A DNA stretch of 64,000 nt, from contig NZ_BRVS01000013.1 of NCBI RefSeq assembly GCF_026011795.1, forward strand, positions 1-64,000, in the 5' to 3' direction. Origin of the DNA: Arthrobacter mangrovi (GTDB taxonomy: Bacteria > Actinomycetota > Actinomycetes > Actinomycetales > Micrococcaceae). The notes under the pieces are model-generated. The model was given only the letters and a program-made list of their open reading frames with translations. It was not told the origin of the DNA and ran no database searches. A program made the translations under genes and the position numbers. Positions 14,962 to 23,654 of the stretch are shown in pieces. Within the stretch, counting starts at the first letter, position 1, and each line of letters begins with the position of its first letter.

Positions 14962-15120
14962 ATGAGGCATGGATACAGCCACGGCCACCACGAGGACGAA
15001 GACCTGCCGGCGAGCGATCCCCGGGCCATCGCCGAGCGCCGCCGGGAAGCTGAGGAGAAGCTGGAGCAGCACCAGAAAGAGGCCCGCGAAAAGGAAGCGC
15101 ACGAGCACCCCAAGGCCTGA
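14962..15120 (+). CDS. Small charged hypothetical protein
   Basis: 52 residues from ATG at 14962 to TGA at 15120. The N-terminus is His-rich (MRHGYSHGHHEDED); the rest is a highly charged, probably fully helical segment of Arg, Glu, Lys and Gln ending HEHPKA. A GACGAT hexamer 6 bases before the ATG suggests a leaderless start. Codon third positions are G/C-rich as in neighbouring genes, which supports translation. Function unknown; metal binding by the His cluster is only a possibility. Confidence 0.5.
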   Translation: MRHGYSHGHHEDEDLPASDPRAIAERRREAEEKLEQHQKEAREKEAHEHPKA

Positions 15121-15140
15121 CCCTTGAGGGCCTGGCCGGG

Positions 15141-15935
15141 CTAGTTGAGCGCGCGCAGCGCCGCGAAGTAGCCCGGGATCCGTTCGGTCGCACCGCCGGA
15201 CTTCATCGGCACTGCCTCGATCACCGCCGGGCCTTCCGCGAGCAGTTCCCAGGCGGCCGGATCGAAGACGCGCCGGCATTCGCGGCGGCCGAAATGCCCC
15301 GGCATCGGCAGCCCCTCGATCGCGCGCCGCAGCGGGCCGGGGATGCCCCGCCGGTCCGCGCCGAGGTGGGCCACGTACTGGAACCTGTTGCCTTGGAAGT
15401 CCGTCTCCGCCAGGAACACGCGGCCGCCCCGGCCCGCCAGCGCGTGCAGGTTCGCCGCCAGCCGGGCCCGCTCCTCCGCATCCAGCACATGCAGCACGCC
15501 GCGCAGGAACACGTTCGCGTCGCCGCCGGCTTCCGCGCGCAGCAGCTCGGCGGCGCCGTCGGCAGTGGCGTCGACGGCGAGGAACCGGGCATTGGGCACG
15601 TCGCCGCTTTCGGCGTCCGCCCGTGCCACGGCGCTGCCGGATACGTCCACGCCGATGGCTTCGGGAAACATCCCGGCCAGCCACCGCGTGAAGGTGCCGT
15701 TGCCGCAGCCGACGTCGATCACCGGCAGCGCAGGATCCAGCTGTCCGCGGATCTGCTCCTCGTACCGCTCCTGCTCGGACGCGGCCCCGGCGTCCCAGAG
15801 CACCTGGCCCCCCCGTCCGGTATGGCTGATCCCGGCCCAATACCGCTCCCACGCCGTGTGCGGATTCTTCGGCACGCGGGAGGAGAGCTTGGCCAGGGTC
15901 GGCAGCAAGACGAGGGAATCCCAGAGGTTACGCAT
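15141..15935 (-). CDS. Class I SAM-dependent methyltransferase
   Basis: 264 residues, ATG at 15935. Motif I is VIDVGCGNGTFTRWLA near residue 72, followed by the acidic strand-2 residue in AIGVDVSG and a motif IV region FLRGVLHVLD. The upstream minus-strand sequence has TAAGGT a few bases before the ATG and no ribosome site, consistent with a leaderless transcript. The target is not identifiable; the family includes many small-molecule methyltransferases. Neighbours (c-di-GMP enzyme upstream, tiny charged protein convergent) give no clue. Confidence 0.75.
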   Translation of the reverse strand: MRNLWDSLVLLPTLAKLSSRVPKNPHTAWERYWAGISHTGRGGQVLWDAGAASEQERYEEQIRGQLDPALPVIDVGCGNGTFTRWLAGMFPEAIGVDVSGSAVARADAESGDVPNARFLAVDATADGAAELLRAEAGGDANVFLRGVLHVLDAEERARLAANLHALAGRGGRVFLAETDFQGNRFQYVAHLGADRRGIPGPLRRAIEGLPMPGHFGRRECRRVFDPAAWELLAEGPAVIEAVPMKSGGATERIPGYFAALRALN

Positions 15936-15944
15936 AAACCAACC

Positions 15945-17480
15945 TTAGGCAGGCGGAAAGTCCGCATTGAACAGGGACACGACGGCGTCGGCCGGCACCG
16001 GGCGGCTGAAATGGAAACCTTGGCCGTAGACGCAGCCGAGTTCCCGCAGTCGCCCGGCCTCCCCGCCCGTCTCTATGCCCTCGACGATGGCCTGCAGACC
16101 GGCCGACCTGATCAGCTGCAGGACTGCGGCCACGAAGTCGCGCTGGCCCTCGTCCGCATCGATGCCCTTGATCAGCGACTGGTCCACTTTCACGGTGTCC
16201 GCGGGCAGCGAGCGCAGGTAGCTGATGGACGAGTAGCCGGTGCCGAAGTCGTCGATCTGCAGCCCCACGCCCAGCCCGCCGAGCTTGGCCAGCACCTGCG
16301 CTTCTTCCGTCTCACGGGTCATCAGGACGGTCTCGGTAATCTCGAAGACCAGCTGCTCCGGCGCGATGCCGCAGCGCGTCAGGGTTCCGGCGACATCGTC
16401 CAGCAGATCCTTCCGCAGCAGCTCGGCGGCGGACAGGTTCACATGCAGCTTGACGTCCCGCATGCCGGGCACGACGGCGTTCCATGCCTTCAGCTGCGGC
16501 AGCGCCTCCGCCAGTGCCCACCTGCCGATGTCCACGATCAGCCCGGTTTCCTCGGCAAGCGGGATGAAGGTATCCGGCAGGACCATGCCGCGTTCCGGGT
16601 GCCGCCACCGGACCAGGGCCTCCAGGCCGATGATCCTGCCGGTCGCGAGGGCGACGACGGGCTGGTAGTAGAGCGACAGCTGGCCGGTTTCCAGGCCGCT
16701 GCGCAGCTCCGCGGCCATTCGGGAACGCTCCTGGGTGGCCTCGAGCATGGACGGGGCGAAGAGCTGCACGTTGTTCCGGCCGCGCGACTTGGCCACATAC
16801 ATGGCCACGTCGGCATCGCGCTGCAGGGTGGCCGCGGTGTCCCCCGGCGAACCGATGCTCACACCGATGCTGCCCATGGCCCAGACGGAGGCCGAGCCCA
16901 CGGTGATGCTCCTCTGCAGGGAGCGCAGCACGCGGTAGGCGATTGCCCGCACGTCGTCTTTGTGCGCGTTGGGAACCAGGATCGCGAATTCGTCGCCGCC
17001 GAGCCGGGCCACGGTGTCCGTTTCCCGGACCGAGGCCCGCAGCCTGCCGGCCACCTCGACCAGCACCTCGTCGCCGGCGCTGTGGCCCAGGTTGTCGTTG
17101 ATGGTCTTGAAGCTGTCCAGGTCCAGCATCAGCAGAGCCGGAGGACGGCCGCCATGCTGCGCTGCGTCAAGGGCTTCGATGATGCGTTCGCGCAGCCGGG
17201 ACCGGTTGGCCAGCCCCGTGAGCGCGTCGGTCATCGCCATCCGCCGCAGCTCGGCCTGGGCCTGGATAAGTTCCGTTGTCCGCTCCGCCACCACCTGCTC
17301 GAGGTCGGAGTAGATGAAGTGCAGTTCCTCCGCCAGCAGGTTGACGCCGGTGATAACGGCGTCGATCTCGTCGCGGGCCTCCGAGGGCTGGATCCGCGCC
17401 GAGAGGTCGCCGGACGCCAGCTTCACGACTCCTTCGACGAGTTGCTGCAGGCGGGGGTCCTTCGCTCCGGCCGCCGTCAC
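15945..17480 (-). CDS. Diguanylate cyclase / phosphodiesterase (HAMP-GGDEF-EAL)
   Basis: 511 residues; the GTG start overlaps the stop of the upstream histidine kinase (GTGA), so translation is coupled. Residues 1-65 look like a HAMP-type linker without a membrane helix, 66-80 a coiled coil, ~80-240 the GGDEF domain with an intact LGGDEFAIL loop, and ~255-505 the EAL domain with EALVRWRHP, DDFGTGYSS and EGIET, all needed for catalysis. Both making and breaking of c-di-GMP are therefore possible. Being cytosolic and cotranslated with a GAF-containing kinase, it probably takes its signal from that kinase. Confidence 0.9.
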   Translation of the reverse strand: MTAAGAKDPRLQQLVEGVVKLASGDLSARIQPSEARDEIDAVITGVNLLAEELHFIYSDLEQVVAERTTELIQAQAELRRMAMTDALTGLANRSRLRERIIEALDAAQHGGRPPALLMLDLDSFKTINDNLGHSAGDEVLVEVAGRLRASVRETDTVARLGGDEFAILVPNAHKDDVRAIAYRVLRSLQRSITVGSASVWAMGSIGVSIGSPGDTAATLQRDADVAMYVAKSRGRNNVQLFAPSMLEATQERSRMAAELRSGLETGQLSLYYQPVVALATGRIIGLEALVRWRHPERGMVLPDTFIPLAEETGLIVDIGRWALAEALPQLKAWNAVVPGMRDVKLHVNLSAAELLRKDLLDDVAGTLTRCGIAPEQLVFEITETVLMTRETEEAQVLAKLGGLGVGLQIDDFGTGYSSISYLRSLPADTVKVDQSLIKGIDADEGQRDFVAAVLQLIRSAGLQAIVEGIETGGEAGRLRELGCVYGQGFHFSRPVPADAVVSLFNADFPPA

Positions 17481-19138
17481 CGCTGCACCGGAAGTTCAAC
17501 GGAGACGGTCGTGCCCTCGCCCAAGCGGGAATCCACCAAAAGCTCCCCGCCGTGCTGGTGCACCAGGTCCTGCACGATGGCCAGGCCAAGGCCGGTCCCC
17601 TGGATGGCGGCGGCCGTCGCGTTGGATCCGCGGAAGAAGCGCTGGTACAGCTTGGGCACCTCGTCTTCGGGTATCCCGATCCCGCTATCGGCAACCCTGA
17701 CGCAGGCCCGCTCCACGCCGTCGCCGGCCGTGCTGGACAGCGTGACCGTGACGCTGCCGCCGGACGGCGTGAACTTCACGGCGTTGGAAATGATATTGGT
17801 GAAGACCTGCTCCAGCTGCGCGCGGTCACCCTCGACCTGGACCGGCTCGGGATCCTCAAGCCGGAGCCTCAAGTCGCCGGCAGCCGCGGCCGGAGCCATC
17901 GTCGCCACCACGGACCGGAGCACCGTATTGAGGTCGAACTTCTCGATCGACTGCCGGATCTGCTGCGCATCGCTGCGGGACAGCATGAGGACGTCCTCGA
18001 CGAGTTGGTGCAAGCGGTGGGCGTTGCGCGCGACGACCTGCAGCATGCGGGACGTTTCCTCCGGAAGGCGTCCCTCGCCGTCGTCGATAATCAGGTCCAG
18101 GTAGCCGATGATGGAGCTCAACGGCGTCCGCAGCTCATGGTTGACGGTGGCGACGAACTCATTCTTGGCCCGGTCCAGGTCCCGCAGCCGCTCCAGGACC
18201 TGCCGCTGCGCGGTGATGAGCTGGCCCTGCACCAGCCCGTGCGCCAGGTTGCCGGCCACGTGCTGGACCAGCGAGGCTTCCAGCGGCGTCCAGGTGCGCG
18301 GGGCGTCGGTGCCCAGCCAGAGCAGGCCGAAGGCACTCGCACCGTGGCCCAGCGGCACGATCAGGGAGGAACGCAGTCCGTCCCTGGCCGCGGATTCCGC
18401 CAGCGGATGGCACGACGGCGCCAGGGCCGGGTCGCGGTGGTCCGGGACGGTGAGCACGGTGGCGTCTTCCCACAGCCGCGCTGCCAGGGGCCGCGCGGCT
18501 TCCTCGGCCAAGGCCGGAGCCGTACCGCGGATCCCGTCCGCGCTCCAGCCGAGGGCCTGCTCCGGTACCCGCTCGTCCCCGAAGGTCAGGATCCAGCTGT
18601 GCTCGACTCCGAACACTTCCCCGAGGCCGGCAATCACGTTGCGGGACATCGCCAACGGGTCGTGCGAGCCGCGAATGGCTTCCGATATCCGGCGGGTGCG
18701 GCCGCGCAAAGCCTCGGTTTTCCCGCGGCGCTCGGCCCGCTGGCTGTTGCGGGCCAGCGCGGCCCGCACCCTCAGCGCCAGCTCTTCCGGCTGCAGGGGC
18801 CGCAGCAGGAACTCCGACGGGTCCCATTGGGCGATCCGCTCCGGCGGGATGCTGCCGCCCGTCACCAGGACTACCGGCAGCCGGCCGCGGAGGCCGGTCC
18901 GCGCCAGCTGCTCCAGCCAGTGGTCGCCCTCCGCCTCGCAAGCGGCCAGGATGATGACGGCACCGGGCTGCGCCGGGGCATCCGGGGCAAGCAGCCTGAC
19001 CAGTGATTCCCCGTCCGCAGCCTCCCGCACGGGGAACCCCGCGGCACGCAGCAGCGAACAGGCCTCCGCCCGTTCCTCAGGCCTGTCCCCCGCGACCGCG
19101 ACGGGCGCTTGGGCCGCCGGCACCGTGGCTGTTTCCAT
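17477..19138 (-). CDS. Sensor histidine kinase with pseudo-receiver and GAF domains
   Basis: 553 residues from ATG at 19138, chosen for its AAAAGGA ribosome site over a GTG 24 bases earlier. Residues ~10-125 resemble a receiver fold but the phosphoacceptor Asp is missing (VIILAACEAEG). Residues ~145-310 form a GAF domain. The HisKA box is NHELRTPLSS with His334, followed by HATPase N (NIISNAVKFTPSGG), G1 (VADSGIGIP) and G2 (GTGLGLAIV). No membrane segments, so sensing is cytosolic. It is coupled to the GGDEF-EAL gene and has no separate response regulator beside it. Confidence 0.88.
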   Translation of the reverse strand: METATVPAAQAPVAVAGDRPEERAEACSLLRAAGFPVREAADGESLVRLLAPDAPAQPGAVIILAACEAEGDHWLEQLARTGLRGRLPVVLVTGGSIPPERIAQWDPSEFLLRPLQPEELALRVRAALARNSQRAERRGKTEALRGRTRRISEAIRGSHDPLAMSRNVIAGLGEVFGVEHSWILTFGDERVPEQALGWSADGIRGTAPALAEEAARPLAARLWEDATVLTVPDHRDPALAPSCHPLAESAARDGLRSSLIVPLGHGASAFGLLWLGTDAPRTWTPLEASLVQHVAGNLAHGLVQGQLITAQRQVLERLRDLDRAKNEFVATVNHELRTPLSSIIGYLDLIIDDGEGRLPEETSRMLQVVARNAHRLHQLVEDVLMLSRSDAQQIRQSIEKFDLNTVLRSVVATMAPAAAAGDLRLRLEDPEPVQVEGDRAQLEQVFTNIISNAVKFTPSGGSVTVTLSSTAGDGVERACVRVADSGIGIPEDEVPKLYQRFFRGSNATAAAIQGTGLGLAIVQDLVHQHGGELLVDSRLGEGTTVSVELPVQR

Positions 19139-19352
19139 GAATCCTTTTCCCGACGCCTGCACTGCTGCCTGGCGTCGTCATACTGCATGGGCGAGCCCCA
19201 CAATCAATCATTTCACCACCGCGGCCGCCGCTGCGCCAGCATCCCGCCCGACCCGGTCCGGGTGCGCCGCGCGGGGCGACTAGGCCCAATGCAAGCCCGC
19301 ACCCTTCTATGCAAAGATGGAGGCTCCAGAGCACGTAGTCGAAAGGATGCCA

Positions 19353-20024
19353 ATGTCCGGGATCGCCGCCTATATTGACCACACATTGCTCAAGCCGGAG
19401 GCATCGCGCGAGGACATCCTGAAAGTCTGCGAGGAGGCGGTCAAGTACAAGTTCGCCTCGGTCTGCACGAACCCCGTCTGGACGGCGCTCGTGCATAACA
19501 CGCTGAAGGGCTCGGGCGTCAAGACCTGCGCCGTCGTCGGCTTCCCCTTCGGAGCAACGCCGACGGACGTGAAGGTCTACGAAGCCCGCGGCGCGAACCT
19601 GGACGGCGCGGACGAAGTGGACATGGTCATCAATGTCGCCGCCGCGCGCGCCGGGGACCGCAGCTCGCTCTTCACCGACATCGCGGCCGTGGCCGACGCG
19701 GTCCACGCCGGGGGTGCGCTGCTGAAAGTCATCCTGGAGACCCACTTCCTCACGGACGAGCAGAAAGTGCTTGTCTGCGAGGTCGCCGCCGAAGCAGGCG
19801 CCGACTTCGTCAAGACTTCCACCGGGTTCACCGGCGGCGGCGCCACGGTCGAAGACATCAAGCTGATGCGCGGCGCCGTCGGATCCGCATTGGGCGTCAA
19901 GGCCTCGGGCGGAGTGCGCTCGATCGAGGACGCCAAGTCCATGCTCGAAGCCGGCGCAACACGGATCGGCGCCAGCTCGTCAGTGGCTATTGTTAACGGA
20001 GAGACAACTACTTCCGGATACTGA
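19353..20024 (+). CDS. deoC: Deoxyribose-phosphate aldolase
   Basis: 223 residues; ATG at 19353 has AAAGGA 7 bases upstream, better placed than the ATG six bases earlier. Class I aldolase barrel with [27 protein letters not shown] (Asp90 in the proton relay), LKVILET and the Schiff-base lysine Lys154 in FVKTSTGF. It splits 2-deoxyribose-5-phosphate to glyceraldehyde-3-phosphate and acetaldehyde. Acetaldehyde could feed the aldehyde or alcohol dehydrogenases of the window, though nothing links them directly. A small membrane protein gene follows after 42 bases. Confidence 0.95.
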   Translation: MSGIAAYIDHTLLKPEASREDILKVCEEAVKYKFASVCTNPVWTALVHNTLKGSGVKTCAVVGFPFGATPTDVKVYEARGANLDGADEVDMVINVAAARAGDRSSLFTDIAAVADAVHAGGALLKVILETHFLTDEQKVLVCEVAAEAGADFVKTSTGFTGGGATVEDIKLMRGAVGSALGVKASGGVRSIEDAKSMLEAGATRIGASSSVAIVNGETTTSGY

Positions 20025-20066
20025 CGTCCGGACCACCACCCGCATTCCGAGGAGAGAAAATCCCCC

Positions 20067-20300
20067 ATGGCAACCCCTAAGCAGCGCTCCCACTCCGGCG
20101 AAGGCCACCTTGTCAGCAACATCGTGGTCTTCGTCCTCATGATGGTGCTGTTCTTCGGCGCACTCGTCGCCTTCGGCCTCGAGCCGCAGATCGGAGCGAT
20201 CCCGGCCTTCGCCATCGGCCTGGTGCTGTTCGGCCTGGCCTTCTTCATCCCGAAGCAGATCATCGGCCGCTCGGATTCCCACAAAGACCTCGCTAGCTAA
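20067..20300 (+). CDS. Small two-helix membrane protein
   Basis: 77 residues, ATG with GAGGAG about 12 bases upstream. A short polar N-terminus is followed by two hydrophobic helices (about 17-38 and 43-62) and a polar tail. A small protein of this type is common in actinobacterial genomes but no function was recognised. It probably shares the deoC transcript (42-base gap). Confidence 0.65.
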   Translation: MATPKQRSHSGEGHLVSNIVVFVLMMVLFFGALVAFGLEPQIGAIPAFAIGLVLFGLAFFIPKQIIGRSDSHKDLAS

Positions 20301-20331
20301 GTCCCCCAACGGGCGAAAAGCCCCCCAACAC

Positions 20332-20419
20332 CTGGGCGCACAGCCTCGGTTGCAGGAGAACTCCGGTGCTCGGCCATGGCCGAAAACCCGGTGGCACCTG
20401 CAACCGGCTGTGCGCTCAG
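20332..20419. repeat. Large nested inverted repeat
   Basis: Left arm 20332-20356 and right arm 20397-20419 pair over 23 positions (14 + 9 bp) with one G-U wobble and a 2-base bulge on the left. The 40-base loop contains a perfect 14-base palindrome at 20370-20383 centred on CCATGG. No T-tract follows. Lying after a membrane protein gene and before the nhaA promoter, it could be a factor-assisted terminator, a structured RNA or a copy of a genomic palindromic repeat. Confidence 0.6.
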
Positions 20420-20460
20420 CCCGTTTAACGGCGCCAGGCCCCTGTAATCCGGCGCAACAA

Positions 20461-20484
20461 CGACGGCGGGACGGTCCGCCGTCG
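20461..20484. repeat. GC-rich hairpin upstream of the nhaA promoter
   Basis: CGACGGCGGGAC and GTCCGCCGTCG pair over 11 bp with one bulged G. It lies 31 bases upstream of the nhaA -10 element. It may terminate upstream transcription or be an operator. Confidence 0.4.
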
Positions 20485-20514
20485 TCGGCGTTCCGCTGCC
20501 GGTGGATGCGCATG

Positions 20515-20520
20515 TAGACT
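20515..20520 (+). promoter_or_regulatory. -10 element of nhaA
   Basis: TAGACT preceded directly by TG. It implies a transcript start near 20527 and a leader of about 60 bases. No good -35 is visible. Confidence 0.4.
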
Positions 20521-20585
20521 GGCACACGGTGTGACGGGAAGTCTGGTCGTCGAGCAATGTGTGGCGTCCCGACCCAAGGAGACTT

Positions 20586-21929
20586 ATGACTCAGCCCGCT
20601 CCCGGCACTTCCAGGACCGTCCTCGGCCGCGGCAGCTATCCCGAATACCTGCGGATCAGCGACCTCCTGCGCAAGGAAACCGTCGGCGGGATCCTCCTGC
20701 TGATCGCCGCCGTCGCCGCCTTGGTCTGGGCGAACTCCCCTGCCGCGGACAGCTACTTCGCCATCCGGGACTTCAAGATCGGCTACGAGCCCTGGCACCT
20801 GGACCTGAGCATCGGCAAGTGGGCCTCCGACGGCCTGCTGGCCATCTTCTTCTTCCTCACCGGCCTGGAGCTCAAGCGCGAATTCGTCGCCGGCGACCTG
20901 CGTTCGCCCAGCCGCGCCATCGTCCCCATCGCGGCGGCCTTCGGCGGCGTGGCGATCCCGGCACTGATCTACGTCGTCATCAACCTCAGCGCCGGTCCCG
21001 AAGCGCTGCGCGGGTGGGCCATCCCCACCGCCACCGACATCGCCTTCGCGGTCGCCGTACTGGCCGTCATCAGCTCGCACCTGCCGAGCGCCCTGCGCAT
21101 CTTCATCCTGACCCTGGCGGTGGTCGACGACTTGATCGCCATCGCCATCATCGCCTTCTTCTACACCGAAGAAGTCCATGTACCGTTCCTGCTGTGGATG
21201 CTGCTGCCGCTCGGGCTCTTCGCCTTCCTGACGCAGAAGTACACCCGGTTCTTCGCCCGGAACCACGCCGCGGCCTGGATCGTCCTGCTCCCCCTGGGCG
21301 TTATCACCTGGGCCCTGATGCATTCCTCCGGCGTCCACGCCACCGTTGCGGGCGTCCTGCTCGGCTTCACAGTTCCTGTCCTGCGGCGCGCGAAGGACGG
21401 CGGCCCGGATGCGGGGCCTGGCCTCGCCGAGCAGCTTGAGCACCGCTTCCGTCCGCTGTCCACCGGGTTCGCGGTTCCGGTCTTCGCCTTCTTCTCCGCC
21501 GGTGTGGCGCTTGGAGGATGGGAGGGCTTCAGGTCGGCCGTCACGGACTCCGTCGCGCTGGGCATCATCCTGGGCCTGTTCCTGGGCAAGCCCATTGGCA
21601 TCCTGCTGACCACGTGGGTCCTCACCAAGGCTACGAAGGCCCACCTGGACCCCTCGCTGAAGTGGGTCGACGTGCTCGGCGTCGCCATCCTCGCCGGCGT
21701 CGGCTTCACGGTCTCGCTACTGGTCAATGACCTCAGCTTCGTCCTCGGCAGCCAGCATCACGACCACGCCAAGGTCGCCGTCCTCACCGGATCGCTGGTT
21801 TCGGCCCTCGTCGCCGCGGGCGTCCTGCGCGCCCGCAACCGCCACTACCGCCGTATCGAGGCCGAGGAGCAGGTGGACGCCAACCACGACGGCATTCCCG
21901 ACGTCTACGAAGAGGGCAACCGCGCCTGA
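20586..21929 (+). CDS. nhaA: Na+/H+ antiporter NhaA with EF-hand-like C-terminal tail
   Basis: 447 residues; ATG at 20586 with AAGGAG 5 bases upstream. About 12 hydrophobic segments. The NhaA signatures are present: [31 protein letters not shown] and the ion-binding Asp pair in [12 protein letters not shown]. It exchanges external protons for internal sodium at the plasma membrane. After the last helix a charged tail ends with a loop at 431-442 spaced as a 12-residue EF-hand: Asp431, Asn433, Asp435, Asp439, Glu442 with Gly at position 6. That suggests Ca2+ binding by the cytoplasmic tail (inference). Confidence 0.93.
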   Translation: MTQPAPGTSRTVLGRGSYPEYLRISDLLRKETVGGILLLIAAVAALVWANSPAADSYFAIRDFKIGYEPWHLDLSIGKWASDGLLAIFFFLTGLELKREFVAGDLRSPSRAIVPIAAAFGGVAIPALIYVVINLSAGPEALRGWAIPTATDIAFAVAVLAVISSHLPSALRIFILTLAVVDDLIAIAIIAFFYTEEVHVPFLLWMLLPLGLFAFLTQKYTRFFARNHAAAWIVLLPLGVITWALMHSSGVHATVAGVLLGFTVPVLRRAKDGGPDAGPGLAEQLEHRFRPLSTGFAVPVFAFFSAGVALGGWEGFRSAVTDSVALGIILGLFLGKPIGILLTTWVLTKATKAHLDPSLKWVDVLGVAILAGVGFTVSLLVNDLSFVLGSQHHDHAKVAVLTGSLVSALVAAGVLRARNRHYRRIEAEEQVDANHDGIPDVYEEGNRA

Positions 21930-21965
21930 CAGCGCCCACCCGCCAACGCTGGCGCGGCCAACTGT

Positions 21966-22421
21966 CTAAACAGGACACTGGCCAGTGCCCTGGACATGGC
22001 TCAGGGTCCAAGTCCTGGATGCTCCGTCGCTAGAGGTCATCCTTACCTCGTAAGTACGGTTATCGTTCTGAAGCTGCAGCTTGTCCAACGGCAGCGTGAG
22101 CGTCATGTAGCCGTACTGGTCCGGGCCTGTCGGTACCCATTGCTCCGGGGAACTAACATTCTGCCCGTTATTAAACGTGCGGCCGACGACCGTCGACGTA
22201 GCGTTCGGGGCCTGCTCCCACCTAATCGTGAAGGTGTTCGCCTGAAATGAGCAGCCGGAACCTACGATTCCAACGGCAACTGACACCTCGACCTCTGCCG
22301 ACTGGGACCACTTGGCCGCCGCGGCTCCCGCGCCGACGCCCATCAGCACTGCAGCGGCGAAGGCTGCAGCGGCGACACGAAGTTCCTTGGACTGTCGGAC
22401 CCTCGCCGCCTGCGCGGTCAT
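21966..22421 (-). CDS. Exported protein of a SipW-type operon
   Basis: 151 residues; ATG at 22421 overlaps the stop of the signal peptidase gene (ATGA). A basic N-terminus and hydrophobic helix (LRVAAAAFAAAVLMGVGAGA) are followed by AAAKWSQS, resembling the W-S motif at the mature start of SipW-processed proteins. The mature part is beta-rich with paired cysteines (CSFQ near 70; GQCPV at the very C-terminus) that could form a disulfide. No family recognised. It is the last gene of a four-gene minus-strand operon and is less GC-biased than housekeeping neighbours. Confidence 0.6.
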   Translation of the reverse strand: MTAQAARVRQSKELRVAAAAFAAAVLMGVGAGAAAAKWSQSAEVEVSVAVGIVGSGCSFQANTFTIRWEQAPNATSTVVGRTFNNGQNVSSPEQWVPTGPDQYGYMTLTLPLDKLQLQNDNRTYEVRMTSSDGASRTWTLSHVQGTGQCPV

Positions 22422-22993
22422 GCCCCGGCCTTCTTCTTCCGGCGCGATTCCTGTGCCCCTCGGAGAATCGTGACGACTCCGTAGCCGATCAGGCCAACGG
22501 CTACCCACTTGGCCACTCCTTCGCGGTTGTTGTTCTCCATCCAATTGGCCGCCCACCCCACCTGCGGCACGGAGTACAACAGCTTCCCGCGGACCTGCAC
22601 CTCTCGGACCGGAACCTCGTCCTCCAGCGAATTGTTGTCCCCCTTGGTGATGAGCGTGCGGTCGCCCTCCTGGTTCACACCGATCGACACGATACGGTGC
22701 GTTACCACCTCCGGCTCTCCGGACCTGAGCTGGTACGTGACCACGTCGCCGATCTTCAGGTTGGCGAAATCCGCCGGCTTGACGATCAACAGGGTCCCCG
22801 GCGGGTACTTCGGTGCCATCGAATTCGTTAGTACGGTGTACGGCTGCGAGCCGGTTACGGCAGGAATGACAATCAGGATTACGGCGGCAAAAAGTGCCAC
22901 GCACAGCGCCACGAATCCCAACACCCGGCCGACAGCGTGCCGCATCCCCCGCGGCTTGGTTCCAGGGCTGGTTTCAACGCCAGCAACAGTCAT
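22418..22993 (-). CDS. sipW: Signal peptidase I, SipW (ER/archaeal) type
   Basis: 191 residues from ATG at 22993; a TTG 24 bases earlier is possible. Two membrane helices (about 25-47 and near 165-180). The nucleophile is Ser58 in TNSMAP; the general base is His99 in VVTHRIV instead of the lysine of ordinary bacterial signal peptidases, the hallmark of the SipW/ER class. DVVTYQ and TKGDNN boxes C-D are present. In Bacillus, SipW matures the biofilm fibre proteins TasA and TapA. Here it lies between genes for proteins whose signal peptides end in the matching ALWS motif, so those are its likely substrates. Confidence 0.88.
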   Translation of the reverse strand: MTVAGVETSPGTKPRGMRHAVGRVLGFVALCVALFAAVILIVIPAVTGSQPYTVLTNSMAPKYPPGTLLIVKPADFANLKIGDVVTYQLRSGEPEVVTHRIVSIGVNQEGDRTLITKGDNNSLEDEVPVREVQVRGKLLYSVPQVGWAANWMENNNREGVAKWVAVGLIGYGVVTILRGAQESRRKKKAGA

Positions 22994-23003
22994 AGCTATC
23001 CGT

Positions 23004-23591
23004 TCAAAGCTGGTCAACGATAATCGGCACGGTAATCTTCGCCTGCCTACCGGAAAGTGCCTCAGGCGCGGTCGCCGCCAACATCAGTTGAAAGCAGAAG
23101 ACGGCCGACGCATCCTTGGCGAGAACCATTTCGGCCGTCCCGCCGACCTTAGCTGCAGCAAAATCATCCGGGCCGCAACCAGCAGTGCCTTGCGGAGCGG
23201 TCTTTGCCACAACTGCCATAGAGAAATAGTCTGCCAATTCGCCCGTTGTCGTTGGAATGGGTCCAACGCGGGCCTGGACCGTGAAATCCGAGCCCGCATC
23301 CGTGACATTCGAGACCTTCAGACCGGCATAGGCCGGCATCGTGCTCGAAACAGGGCCGCTCGGTTTCAGCTGCAACCGCGCTGACGCTCCAGATACATCA
23401 ACCATGTCCACCACTTCGTCAGTCCCTACGTCTGTGAGCGTGACGCGGAAATCGGCCGCCTGGATGGTGCCGGCCTCCACCGGCACCACCCTGCTCCACA
23501 GCGCATACGTTCCCTGCACAGTCAGCAGACCAAGAACGACGGCGGCAGCGAGGAGAGCGCTAGCCTTCAGTAACGTCTTGGTCCGCATCAT
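23004..23591 (-). CDS. Exported protein with SipW-cognate signal peptide (A)
   Basis: 195 residues. The N-terminus has two methionines, basic residues, the hydrophobic run LLKASALLAAAVVLGLLTVQ and the motif GTYALWS, the classic end of SipW-dependent signal peptides. The remaining ~160 residues look beta-rich with a Cys pair (GTAGCG and VFCFQL). There is no catalytic motif, which fits a structural surface protein. It ends 10 bases before the sipW ATG, and the sipW ribosome site lies around its stop codon. Codon usage is more AT-rich than the window average. Confidence 0.72.
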   Translation of the reverse strand: MMRTKTLLKASALLAAAVVLGLLTVQGTYALWSRVVPVEAGTIQAADFRVTLTDVGTDEVVDMVDVSGASARLQLKPSGPVSSTMPAYAGLKVSNVTDAGSDFTVQARVGPIPTTTGELADYFSMAVVAKTAPQGTAGCGPDDFAAAKVGGTAEMVLAKDASAVFCFQLMLAATAPEALSGRQAKITVPIIVDQL

Positions 23592-23654
23592 GTTTCTTAG
23601 GGTTGGTTGCGGTCGAATGCCGCTGAGATGTGTTGCGCTGCCGCCTAAACTCCC

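Noticed and set aside
20461-20484. A sodium or pH riboswitch upstream of nhaA.
   Set aside because: The hairpins lie upstream of the best -10 element, so they would not be in the nhaA leader unless a more distal promoter is used.
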